A stretch of DNA of 8,894 nt from an uncultured Collinsella sp. (GCA_900551555.1 URWC01000069.1:1-8894); one strand, 5' to 3'. Shown: positions 1 to 5,926, counted from the first letter of the stretch. Translations and numbers: made by a program. The notes: generated by a model not told the origin, from the sequence alone.

Positions 1-1
1 C

Positions 2-142
2 GAGCCGGCAGAGCCCACGACGGCTGACCTCTACGCCCGTCGTCCCCGTAAGCGCAAGGCCGTCGTCGACCAGCTCGCTCGCGAGCTCGAGGCCGAGGAC
101 GACGCTGCTGACGCCGACGCCCCGAAGGGAGGCGATGAGTAA
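2..142 (+). CDS. C-terminal tail of a probable TatA/TatB-type Sec-independent translocase subunit (partial)
   Basis: An open frame enters from the left edge and gives 46 residues before TAA at 140-142. The visible part has no hydrophobic segment. It has a basic patch (ARRPRKRK), then a helix-prone stretch (VVDQLARELEAEDD), and ends in acidic and small residues (KGGDE). TatA and TatB proteins have an N-terminal membrane helix, an amphipathic helix and a long charged, poorly conserved tail, and they are commonly encoded directly before tatC. The stop codon shares one base with the tatC ATG, so the two are probably translationally coupled. The family call is therefore an inference from position and composition. 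No diagnostic TatA/B residue lies inside the window, and another charged-tail protein cannot be excluded. Confidence 0.5.
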   Translation, partial: EPAEPTTADLYARRPRKRKAVVDQLARELEAEDDAADADAPKGGDE

Positions 143-933
143 TGCCTATCGGACCTGCGCGAATGCCGCTCTTCGATCACCTGGGAGAGCTCCGTCGCCG
201 CCTGACCATCGTGGTCGTGTCGGTGTTTGCCGCCGCTATCGTGCTGTATTTCGCCACGCCTGTGGTGCTCGACATCCTGGAAGACCCCATCCGCTCTTTT
301 GTGCCGGACGGTAAGTTCTACATCACCACCACGCTCGGTGGCTTTGGTTTGCGCTTTTCGCTGGCCATCAAGATGGCCGTTGTCATGTGCACGCCCATGA
401 TCATCTGGCAGATTCTGGCGTTTTTCCTGCCGGCGCTTCGCCCCAACGAGCGCAAGTGGGTCGTGCCCACGGTGCTCGCCTCGACGGTGCTGTTCTTCCT
501 GGGTGCCATCTTCTGCTACTTCATCATCATTCCTGCGGGCTTTGAGTGGCTCATCGGCGAGACCTCGGCCGTCGCTACGGCACTGCCCGATCTGGAGAAC
601 TACGTCAACATGGAGCTGCTCTTTATGATCGGCTTTGGCGTGGCGTTTGAGCTGCCGCTCATCATCTTCTATCTGTCCGTCTTCCACATCGTGTCCTACG
701 CTGCTTTCCGCGGTGCCTGGCGTTATGTATACGTTGGCCTGCTCGTGGGTTCGGCTGTGATCACGCCCGACGGCTCGCCCGTTACGCTGGGTCTCATGTA
801 TGGCGCCCTGCTCTCGCTCTACGAGATTTCGCTCGCCATCGCCCGTGTGGTCATTACCGCGCGCGAGGGCAAGGAGGGCTTGTTTGTGAGCCGTCTGGAC
901 CTGTTCTCGGACGACGAGGACGACGAGGAGTAA
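142..933 (+). CDS. tatC: Twin-arginine translocase core subunit TatC
   Basis: TatC is the polytopic receptor of the Tat pathway. It binds twin-arginine signal peptides and, with TatA/B, moves folded, often cofactor-loaded proteins across the cytoplasmic membrane. The 263-residue product has the family N-terminal motif (HLGELRRRL, 13-21) and six predicted membrane helices near residues 22-39, 72-99, 106-134, 157-181, 195-209 and 214-237. The family acidic residues are present: E16, E103 in the LRPNER loop, E170 in the FGVAFELP motif and D210. E103 and E170 fall at the same numbers as the well-studied E. coli residues. The C-terminus is a short acidic tail (SDDEDDEE). The start at 142 is supported by AAGGGAGG at 125-132. 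Met8 (163) is a less well-spaced alternative. It overlaps the upstream stop by one base, and hypA begins six bases after its own stop, suggesting one transcript. Confidence 0.96.
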   Translation: MPIGPARMPLFDHLGELRRRLTIVVVSVFAAAIVLYFATPVVLDILEDPIRSFVPDGKFYITTTLGGFGLRFSLAIKMAVVMCTPMIIWQILAFFLPALRPNERKWVVPTVLASTVLFFLGAIFCYFIIIPAGFEWLIGETSAVATALPDLENYVNMELLFMIGFGVAFELPLIIFYLSVFHIVSYAAFRGAWRYVYVGLLVGSAVITPDGSPVTLGLMYGALLSLYEISLAIARVVITAREGKEGLFVSRLDLFSDDEDDEE

Positions 934-939
934 AACGGT

Positions 940-1296
940 ATGCACGAAGTTGGCATTGTCAACGGCATACTCGATACAGTGATTCGCGCGGCGCGTGGGG
1001 CGGGGGCCTCGCGCGCCGTTTTGGTGACGCTGCGTATCGGGGATATGACCGAGGTCGTGCGCGAGGCGCTCGACTTTGCCTGGGAGACGTTTCGCGACGA
1101 GGACCCGCTCACGCGCGGCTGCGAGCTTGCTGTGGAGGAAGTCCATCCACAAAGCGAGTGCCTGGACTGCGGCGAGGTCTTTGAGCACGACCGCTTCCAT
1201 TGCCGCTGTCCCCAGTGTGGCGGCGCCAACGTGCGTCTGCTGCACGGCCGCGAGCTCGACATCGCCAGTATCGAAATCGAAACCCCCGACGATTAA
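940..1296 (+). CDS. hypA: Hydrogenase nickel-incorporation protein HypA
   Basis: HypA is a small nickel metallochaperone that works with HypB to insert Ni into the large subunit of [NiFe] hydrogenases in the cytoplasm. The 118-residue protein has the usual family length. It starts with the MHE motif, whose His2 is the nickel ligand in the family. It carries the structural zinc site as two CxxC pairs, C74-x2-C77 and C90-x2-C93, close to the positions known in E. coli HypA. Extra cysteines are C61 and C88. The ribosome-binding site is GAGGAG at 925-930, formed by the last acidic codons of tatC, so translation is likely coupled to tatC. hypB follows after 55 bases. No hypC, D, E, F or hydrogenase structural gene is visible in the window. 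Confidence 0.95.
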   Translation: MHEVGIVNGILDTVIRAARGAGASRAVLVTLRIGDMTEVVREALDFAWETFRDEDPLTRGCELAVEEVHPQSECLDCGEVFEHDRFHCRCPQCGGANVRLLHGRELDIASIEIETPDD

Positions 1297-1351
1297 CCCG
1301 CCAGCCACCTGGGGACAGGGTACAAAGGGGCTAAAGTAAGGAGCGCTAAGT
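1297..1351 (+). other. hypA-hypB intergenic stretch with a possible degenerate palindromic element
   Basis: The 55-base gap contains GGGGACAGGGTACAAAGGGG (1311-1330), flanked by AGCC (1303-1306) and GGCT (1329-1332). This could be a worn relative of the GGGACGTTCCT-type elements at 4749-4807 and 5871-5926, but the match is short and the stem weak. The right end holds the hypB ribosome-binding site (AAGGAG, 1338-1343). I see no convincing promoter or terminator. Confidence 0.25.
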
Positions 1352-2035
1352 ATGGCCGAGAAAACGATTGATATCGCGTCGCCGATCCTGTCGCGCAACG
1401 AGCGCCTGGCAGATCAGCTGCGTCAGCGATTTAATGAGACAGGCACCTATGTGATCAATGTGCTGTCGAGCCCTGGCTCGGGCAAGACCACTACGATTCT
1501 GGGCACCAACGAGCGCCTGCGCGACAAGGCCGGCTTGCGCTGCGCCGTCATCGAGGGCGATATCGCCTCGGACGTCGACGCCATCACCATGAAGGAAGCC
1601 GGCATGCCCGCCATCCAAATCAACACGGGCGGCCTGTGCCACCTCGAGGGCAACATGATCATGGAGGCCGTTGACGCCTTCGACCAGGCTGTGGGTCTGG
1701 AAAACATCGACGTCATCTTTATCGAAAACGTGGGCAACCTGGTCTGCCCAGTCGACTTTGACCTGGGCGAGAACCTGTCTATCATGATCCTCTCGGTGCC
1801 CGAGGGCGACGACAAGCCCGTCAAGTACCCGGGCATCTTCCAACACGCCGGCGCACAGCTGCTCAACAAGGTCGACGTGGCCCCGGCTTTCGATTTTGAC
1901 ATGGATAGGTATACTAAGACACTCGATGACCTCAATCCGCAGGCGCCGCGGTTTGCCGTGAGCGCGCGCAAGGGCGAGGGCATGGATGCCTGGTGCGATT
2001 GGCTCATCGGGCAGATTGAGCAAGCAAGGGCGTAA
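1352..2035 (+). CDS. hypB: Hydrogenase nickel-incorporation GTPase HypB
   Basis: HypB is a SIMIBI-class GTPase that, with HypA, drives nickel insertion into [NiFe] hydrogenase. The 227 residues show a P-loop (SSPGSGKTT, 39-47), the EGD segment (68-70), the family metal-site motif (INTGGLCHLE, 90-99, with C96 and H97), a second conserved cysteine in NLVCPVD (C132), the guanine-specificity motif NKVD (172-175) and a G5-like SARKGEG (204-210). The protein lacks both the N-terminal CxxCGC high-affinity nickel motif of E. coli HypB and the His-rich nickel-storage stretch of some homologues, so it is the minimal GTPase form. AAGGAG at 1338-1343 sits eight bases before the ATG. It follows hypA by 55 bases, with no clear promoter of its own. 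UreG is a relative, but the CH/C metal motif and the hypA partner favour HypB. Confidence 0.95.
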   Translation: MAEKTIDIASPILSRNERLADQLRQRFNETGTYVINVLSSPGSGKTTTILGTNERLRDKAGLRCAVIEGDIASDVDAITMKEAGMPAIQINTGGLCHLEGNMIMEAVDAFDQAVGLENIDVIFIENVGNLVCPVDFDLGENLSIMILSVPEGDDKPVKYPGIFQHAGAQLLNKVDVAPAFDFDMDRYTKTLDDLNPQAPRFAVSARKGEGMDAWCDWLIGQIEQARA

Positions 2036-2078
2036 GTCGGCCGCCATACGGGCGGGCGTAGCCGCAGAGATACGAGAT

Positions 2079-2083
2079 AGGAG
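2079..2083 (+). promoter_or_regulatory. Ribosome-binding site that fixes the TTG start of topA
   Basis: AGGAG lies six bases before the TTG at 2090-2092. The family N-terminus (KLIIAEKNDAA) begins immediately after that TTG, with no in-frame ATG or GTG close by in a better position. The non-ATG start is therefore well supported. Confidence 0.8.
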
Positions 2084-2089
2084 CCTCTT

Positions 2090-4684
2090 TTGAAGCTCAT
2101 CATCGCCGAGAAAAACGACGCCGCGCGTCAGATCGCCGAGCGTCTGTCCACGGGCAAGCCCAAAAAGGACAAGGTGTACAACACCGCCATCTACCGTTTT
2201 GAGTGGAAGGGCGAGGAGTGCGTGACCATCGGCCTTGCCGGTCACATCCTAGCGCCCGATTTTTGCGACAGCGTGCTGTTCGATAAAAAGCTGGGCTGGT
2301 ATTCGGTCACCGAGGACGGCGAGATGCTGCCGGCCGACATACCCGATGGCCTGGCACGTCCGCCCTACGACACCAAGCGCAAGCCGTTTCTTGCCGATGG
2401 CATCTCAATCAAGGGCTGGAAACTCGAGAGCCTGCCTTACCTCACCTGGGCGCCCGTCATTAAGCTACCGGCCGAGAAGGAACTCATTCGTTCGCTCAAG
2501 AACCTCGCTAAAAAGTCTGATAGCGTCATTATCGCCACGGACTTCGATCGCGAGGGCGAGCTAATCGGTTCGGACGCCCTTAACAAGGTGCGCGAGGTGG
2601 CGCCGGACTTGCCGGTTGCCCGCGCCCAGTACTCTTCGTTTACCAAGGCCGAGATCACGCAGGCCTTCGATAATCTCGTCTCGCTCGACCAGAATCTGGC
2701 CGACGCCGGCGAGAGCCGCCAGCACATCGACCTCATTTGGGGTGCGGTGCTCACGCGCTACCTGACGCTCGCCAAGTTTGGCGGCTTTGGTAACGTGCGC
2801 TCTGCCGGCCGTGTGCAGACGCCGACGCTTGCCCTGGTGGTCGAGCGCGAGCGCGAGCGCATGGCGTTTGTGCCCGAGGACTATTGGCAGATCCGCGGCA
2901 TGGGCGCCGCACAGGGTGCTGCCGAGGACGACCGCTTTAAGATTGCGCACAAGACGGCGCGCTTTACCGACAAGGATGCTGCTGAGGCGGCGTACGGCCA
3001 TGTCGACGGCGTTGCGACGGCAACCGTCGCCGCGGTGACCAAGCGTTCGCGCAAGCAGCAGCCGCCCACGCCGTTTGCGACCACCTCGCTGCAGGCTGCC
3101 GCCGCAGCCGAGGGCATCTCACCTGCGCGTACCATGCGCATCGCCGAGTCCCTCTACATGGCCGGTCTCATCAGCTACCCGCGTGTCGACAATACCGTGT
3201 ACCCTGCGACGCTCGATCTGGGCGCCGTGGTGAGCGACCTGGCAAAGATCAACCCGGCGCTGGCGCCCGTATGCAAAAAGGTGCTCGCCGGTCCCATGAA
3301 GCCCACGCGCGGCAAGGTCGAGACCACCGACCACCCGCCTATCTATCCTACGGGCGAGGGCGATCCGTCCACGCTCGACGGTGGCCAGCGCAAGCTCTAC
3401 GACCTCATCGCCCGTCGCTTCCTGGCAACGCTCATGGGTCCCGCGACCATCGAGAACACCAAGCTCGAGCTCGACGTGAACGGCGAGCCGTTCGTGGCCT
3501 CGGGCGACGTGCTCGTGACCCCCGGCTTCCGTGAGGCGTACCCGTATGGACTCAAGCGCGACGAGCAGATGCCGCCGCTTGAGCAGGGCGATACGGTCGA
3601 CGTGTTCGACATTAAGCTCGAGGCCAAGCAGACCGAGCCGCCCGCGCGCTACAGCCAGGGCAAGCTCGTGCAGGAGATGGAAAAGCGCGGCCTGGGTACC
3701 AAGTCAACGCGCGCGAGCATCATCGAGCGCCTGTATGCCGTGCGCTATCTCAAAAATGATCCCGTGGAGCCGAGTCAGCTGGGCATCGCCATCATCGACG
3801 CACTGACGCAGTTTGCCCCGCGCATCACGAGCCCCGATATGACCAGCGAGCTCGATGGCGATATGACCCGTGTGGAGCGCGGCGAGGACACCGAAGAGCA
3901 TGTCGTGACGCACTCGCGCGCGCTGCTGGCCGGCGTGCTCGACGAGCTGCTCAAGCATACGCAGGAGCTGGGCGACGCCATCAGCGACGCCGTCACGGCC
4001 GATGCGCGCGTGGGCGCCTGCCCCAAGTGCGGCAAGGACTTGGTTATGAAGACGAGTGCCAAGACCCGCGGCAGCTTTATCGGCTGCATGGGATGGCCCG
4101 ACTGCGACGTGACCTATCCGGTGCCGAGTGGCGTCAAGGTGAGCCCGCTAGAGGGCGAGGCCGCCGTGTGCCCCGAGTGCGGTGCGCCGCGCATTAAGTG
4201 TCAGCCGTTCCGCCAAAAGGCTTTCGAGATTTGCGTGAACCCCACATGCCCCACCAACTACGAGCCCGACCTTAAGGTGGGCGAGTGCAAGGTGTGTGCC
4301 GAGGCCGGACGCCATGGCGATCTGATTGCGCACAAGAGCGAGAAGAGCGGCAAGCGTTTTATCCGCTGCACCAACTATGACGATTGCGGCGTGAGCTATC
4401 CGCTGCCGGCGCGTGGCAAGCTCGAGGCGACAGGCGAGACCTGTCCCGAGTGCGGCGCTCCCATCGTGGTGGTCAACACCGCGCGCGGCCCGTGGCGCAT
4501 CTGCGTGAACATGGACTGCCCGACCAAGGAGAAGAAGCCCGCCCGCGGCCGCAAGACCACGACCAAGGCGAGCACGACGAAGAAGACTTCGACGGCAAAG
4601 AAGGCCACGGCTAAGAAAGCCACTGCCGCCAAGAAGTCGACCGCGAAGAAGTCGACTGCCAAGAAAGCAGCCGCCGACAAGTAA
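2090..4684 (+). CDS. topA: Type IA DNA topoisomerase I, archaeal-type sequence, with four zinc ribbons and a lysine-rich tail
   Basis: This enzyme relaxes negatively supercoiled DNA through a transient 5'-phosphotyrosine single-strand break. The 864-residue protein starts at TTG. A Toprim domain opens with LIIAEKNDAA (E7) and has the metal-binding DFDREGE motif (D151, D153, E155). The catalytic region follows, with the active-site Tyr363 in LISYPRVDNTVYP. Four zinc ribbons follow: C644/C647/C666/C672, C694/C697/C715/C720, C733/C736/C760/C766 and C785/C788/C805/C810. A Lys/Ala/Thr/Ser tail (about 812-864) of KKSTA-like repeats is similar in kind to actinobacterial TopA tails that aid DNA binding and processivity. 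The segments LADAGESRQHIDLIWGA and YPRVDNTVYP resemble archaeal topoisomerase I, not the bacterial TopA form (ITYMRTDS). The usual RTD is RVD here. A strong terminator follows. As the only topoisomerase seen here it probably serves as topoisomerase I; whether another type IA enzyme exists elsewhere cannot be told. Confidence 0.93.
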   Translation: MKLIIAEKNDAARQIAERLSTGKPKKDKVYNTAIYRFEWKGEECVTIGLAGHILAPDFCDSVLFDKKLGWYSVTEDGEMLPADIPDGLARPPYDTKRKPFLADGISIKGWKLESLPYLTWAPVIKLPAEKELIRSLKNLAKKSDSVIIATDFDREGELIGSDALNKVREVAPDLPVARAQYSSFTKAEITQAFDNLVSLDQNLADAGESRQHIDLIWGAVLTRYLTLAKFGGFGNVRSAGRVQTPTLALVVERERERMAFVPEDYWQIRGMGAAQGAAEDDRFKIAHKTARFTDKDAAEAAYGHVDGVATATVAAVTKRSRKQQPPTPFATTSLQAAAAAEGISPARTMRIAESLYMAGLISYPRVDNTVYPATLDLGAVVSDLAKINPALAPVCKKVLAGPMKPTRGKVETTDHPPIYPTGEGDPSTLDGGQRKLYDLIARRFLATLMGPATIENTKLELDVNGEPFVASGDVLVTPGFREAYPYGLKRDEQMPPLEQGDTVDVFDIKLEAKQTEPPARYSQGKLVQEMEKRGLGTKSTRASIIERLYAVRYLKNDPVEPSQLGIAIIDALTQFAPRITSPDMTSELDGDMTRVERGEDTEEHVVTHSRALLAGVLDELLKHTQELGDAISDAVTADARVGACPKCGKDLVMKTSAKTRGSFIGCMGWPDCDVTYPVPSGVKVSPLEGEAAVCPECGAPRIKCQPFRQKAFEICVNPTCPTNYEPDLKVGECKVCAEAGRHGDLIAHKSEKSGKRFIRCTNYDDCGVSYPLPARGKLEATGETCPECGAPIVVVNTARGPWRICVNMDCPTKEKKPARGRKTTTKASTTKKTSTAKKATAKKATAAKKSTAKKSTAKKAAADK
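4616..4674 (+). repeat. Short tandem 15-bp-period repeat coding the KKSTA tail of TopA
   Basis: AAGAAGTCGAC recurs at 4631-4641 and 4646-4656, with a 15-base period and weaker flanking units of the form AAGAAAGC. It encodes five-residue KKSTA/KKATA units. The repeat is in frame with topA, so unit number could change by slippage without breaking the gene. Confidence 0.6.
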
Positions 4685-4706
4685 CGGCGCAGTCGAAACA
4701 TTGCCC

Positions 4707-4746
4707 AAAAAACGAGCGAGGGTCCCATGATCCTCGCTCGTTTTTT
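4707..4746 (+). terminator. Strong, apparently bidirectional intrinsic terminator between topA and the convergent zinc-ribbon gene
   Basis: CGAGCGAGG (4713-4721) pairs perfectly with CCTCGCTCG (4732-4740) around a 10-base loop. The stem is followed by six T (4741-4746) and preceded by six A (4707-4712), so the hairpin reads as a terminator from either strand. It lies 22 bases after the topA stop. For the - strand gene ending at 4826 it is the first hairpin followed by a U-tract, although a palindromic repeat lies in between. Confidence 0.88.
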
Positions 4747-4748
4747 GA

Positions 4749-4807
4749 CCGGCAGTTAGGGACATTCCTTTTTCTGCCGGCAGTTTAGGAACGTCCCTAA
4801 CTGCCGG
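4749..4807. repeat. BIME-like imperfect palindrome, copy 1
   Basis: Two 21-base arms (4749-4769 and 4787-4807) are inverted copies with one mismatch. They flank a 17-base centre that contains the perfect 10-base palindrome CTGCCGGCAG (4774-4783). The arm ends (CCGGCAG/CTGCCGG) recur in the centre, so the element can fold as one long hairpin. Alternatively it can form either of two overlapping small hairpins, 4749-4780 or 4777-4807, the latter with a perfect 9-bp stem and a 13-nt loop. A sister copy in the same orientation is at 5871-5926. This head-to-head layout resembles enterobacterial BIMEs. I see no transposase gene in the window. Confidence 0.85.
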
Positions 4808-4825
4808 CTCGGAAACGACAAGGCG

Positions 4826-5809
4826 TTAGTTCACTTCGACGGGTTTGGCGCCGGGATAGCGCTCCTCAAAGTCTAGGCGGTACTTATTGTCATTGGTGCC
4901 CGCCACGTTGTCGCGCGACAGCGGCGCCACGATCTCGTTCTTATGGTCCGCGGGCTTTGCGTACTTTAAGCTGATCTCCCAGGCATCGCAGATCGCATCG
5001 ATGCGGTGATCCAGGTCGTCGTACAGAGCAATGATGTCCTTCCACGAGCTGTAGTTCTTAGAGCTTGTGGGGACGTCCAGGTCCTCGACGATATCGTAGT
5101 ACTGCTCGATGGTGTCTTCCGTGCGCTCGGCGACGTCGGCGAGATTTTGACGGGCGGTACGGTCCTCTTCCAGATAACCGCCATTGAACGCCTCTGCGCA
5201 GGCACGGACCTGGTTATCGAGATCTTCGAGCAGGTCGTAGTATTCGCTCAGGCGACGGTAGAGGTTTTGCTCGGAGAGGGTCGCCTGGCTGCCATCCTCG
5301 TCATCATCGTCGTCATCGTCGTACAGGCTGTTGGGATCGCCGAGAGGCTTTAGGTCATCGTCGTCGACGTCATGGTGTAGCTTAGCTACCTCGGCAGTCG
5401 TCTGCGTGGCGGCGTTGTCGAACGGTCTGATTGCAAAGAAGATGACCAGGGCGATGATAATCGCCACCAGCACAACGATAACGGCGATAAGCGGCCCGGT
5501 GCCGCTCTTTTTGGGAGCGGGGGTCTGTGGCGAAGCGGGCGCGTATGCGGGAGCCGGCTGTTGTTGGGGCGAGCCGCTCGAGACGGGTATGCGCTGCGTG
5601 GTCTCGTCGGTCGCGGGGCCTGCGGCGGGGTCGGGGCGATAGGCGAGGGGGTCGTCCGGCTTAGCTTGCGGCGTATCGAGGAAGCCGGTCTGCTCAAACG
5701 CGGGTTGGCCATTGCTTGCGGTTGTCTGCTCAACGGGTGCACCGCATGAGGTGCAGAACTTGGCATCATCTGCAAGAAGTTTGCCGCACGAGGCGCAATA
5801 CCGAGACAT
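4826..5809 (-). CDS. Unrecognised zinc-ribbon single-pass membrane protein with an acidic outer domain
   Basis: I do not recognise a named family. From the ATG at 5809 the product has 327 residues. It has an N-terminal zinc ribbon (C5-x2-C8 and C19-x2-C22) of the type found at the start of many small membrane proteins. A disordered Pro/Gln/Ala/Thr linker (about 24-102) follows, then one membrane helix (about 106-127). The C-terminal half is very acidic, with a seven-Asp run at 164-170, and has helical repeats containing YYDLLEDLD (190-198), YYDIVEDLD (237-245) and LYDDLD (262-267). The expected topology is zinc ribbon inside, acidic domain outside. AAAGGAG at 5815-5821 decides the ATG start; an in-frame GTG at 5827 lies upstream of that site. 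It is a lone gene, convergent with topA and divergent from tmk, flanked by two copies of a palindrome. Envelope sensing or scaffolding is conceivable, but function is unknown. Confidence 0.85.
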   Translation of the reverse strand: MSRYCASCGKLLADDAKFCTSCGAPVEQTTASNGQPAFEQTGFLDTPQAKPDDPLAYRPDPAAGPATDETTQRIPVSSGSPQQQPAPAYAPASPQTPAPKKSGTGPLIAVIVVLVAIIIALVIFFAIRPFDNAATQTTAEVAKLHHDVDDDDLKPLGDPNSLYDDDDDDDEDGSQATLSEQNLYRRLSEYYDLLEDLDNQVRACAEAFNGGYLEEDRTARQNLADVAERTEDTIEQYYDIVEDLDVPTSSKNYSSWKDIIALYDDLDHRIDAICDAWEISLKYAKPADHKNEIVAPLSRDNVAGTNDNKYRLDFEERYPGAKPVEVN

Positions 5810-5814
5810 TGCCA

Positions 5815-5821
5815 CTCCTTT
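5815..5821 (-). promoter_or_regulatory. Ribosome-binding site that fixes the ATG start of the zinc-ribbon gene
   Basis: Read on the - strand, AAAGGAG is followed by five bases (TGGCA) and then the ATG at 5809. The alternative upstream GTG start (5827) would place this site inside the coding region. The zinc ribbon begins at once after the ATG (MSRYCASCG), which also favours the shorter form. Confidence 0.8.
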
Positions 5822-5846
5822 CGCCACATTTCAAATCAATACGACG

Positions 5847-5875
5847 ATTATACCCAGTGCTCAAAAAAGTCGGCA
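5847..5875 (-). promoter_or_regulatory. Likely promoter of the zinc-ribbon gene
   Basis: A perfect TATAAT -10 box is present on the - strand (5847-5852), about 38 bases before the ATG, predicting a leader of roughly 30 nt. A standard 17-base spacer would put the -35 hexamer at 5870-5875 (TGCCGA). That is a poor match to TTGACA and falls in the end of the neighbouring palindrome. The -10 box is clear. The -35 is weak, so an activator or an alternative sigma factor is possible. Confidence 0.55.
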
Positions 5876-5926
5876 GCTAGGGACGTTCCTTTTCTGCCGG
5901 CACTTTAGGAACGTCCCTAGCTGTCG
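5871..5926. repeat. BIME-like imperfect palindrome, copy 2
   Basis: Arms at 5871-5890 and 5907-5926 are 20 bases each and pair with one G-T type mismatch near the outer end. The 16-base centre contains TGCCGGCA (5895-5902). It is the same element, in the same orientation, as 4749-4807. One pair differs in a compensatory way: T4756-A4800 in copy 1 is C5877-G5920 here. The right-hand small hairpin of copy 1 is degraded in this copy, while the long hairpin is kept. Confidence 0.85.

Noticed and set aside
31..1398. A 455-codon open frame on the - strand across tatC and hypA
   Set aside because: It is antisense to two well-identified genes. Its product is low-complexity, rich in His, Arg, Gly and Glu, with no family motif, as expected from high-GC codon bias on the opposite strand.
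2041..2055. CCGCC-ATACG-GGCGG hairpin after hypB as a terminator
   Set aside because: The stem has only five pairs and no T-run follows, so it is not a credible intrinsic terminator.
1346..2245. A 299-codon open frame on the - strand across hypB and the start of topA
   Set aside because: It is a mirror frame of hypB with no ribosome-binding site or recognisable domain, and it spans an intergenic gap and two real genes.
4148..4765. A 205-codon - strand frame opposite the zinc-ribbon end of topA
   Set aside because: Its leucine- and glycine-rich repeats are the complement of the Lys/Ala codons of the TopA tail, and it reads through the terminator hairpin.
5810..5827. GTG start six codons upstream for the zinc-ribbon gene
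   Set aside because: It would put the good AAAGGAG site inside the coding region. The ATG at 5809 is five bases after that site and opens directly on the zinc ribbon.
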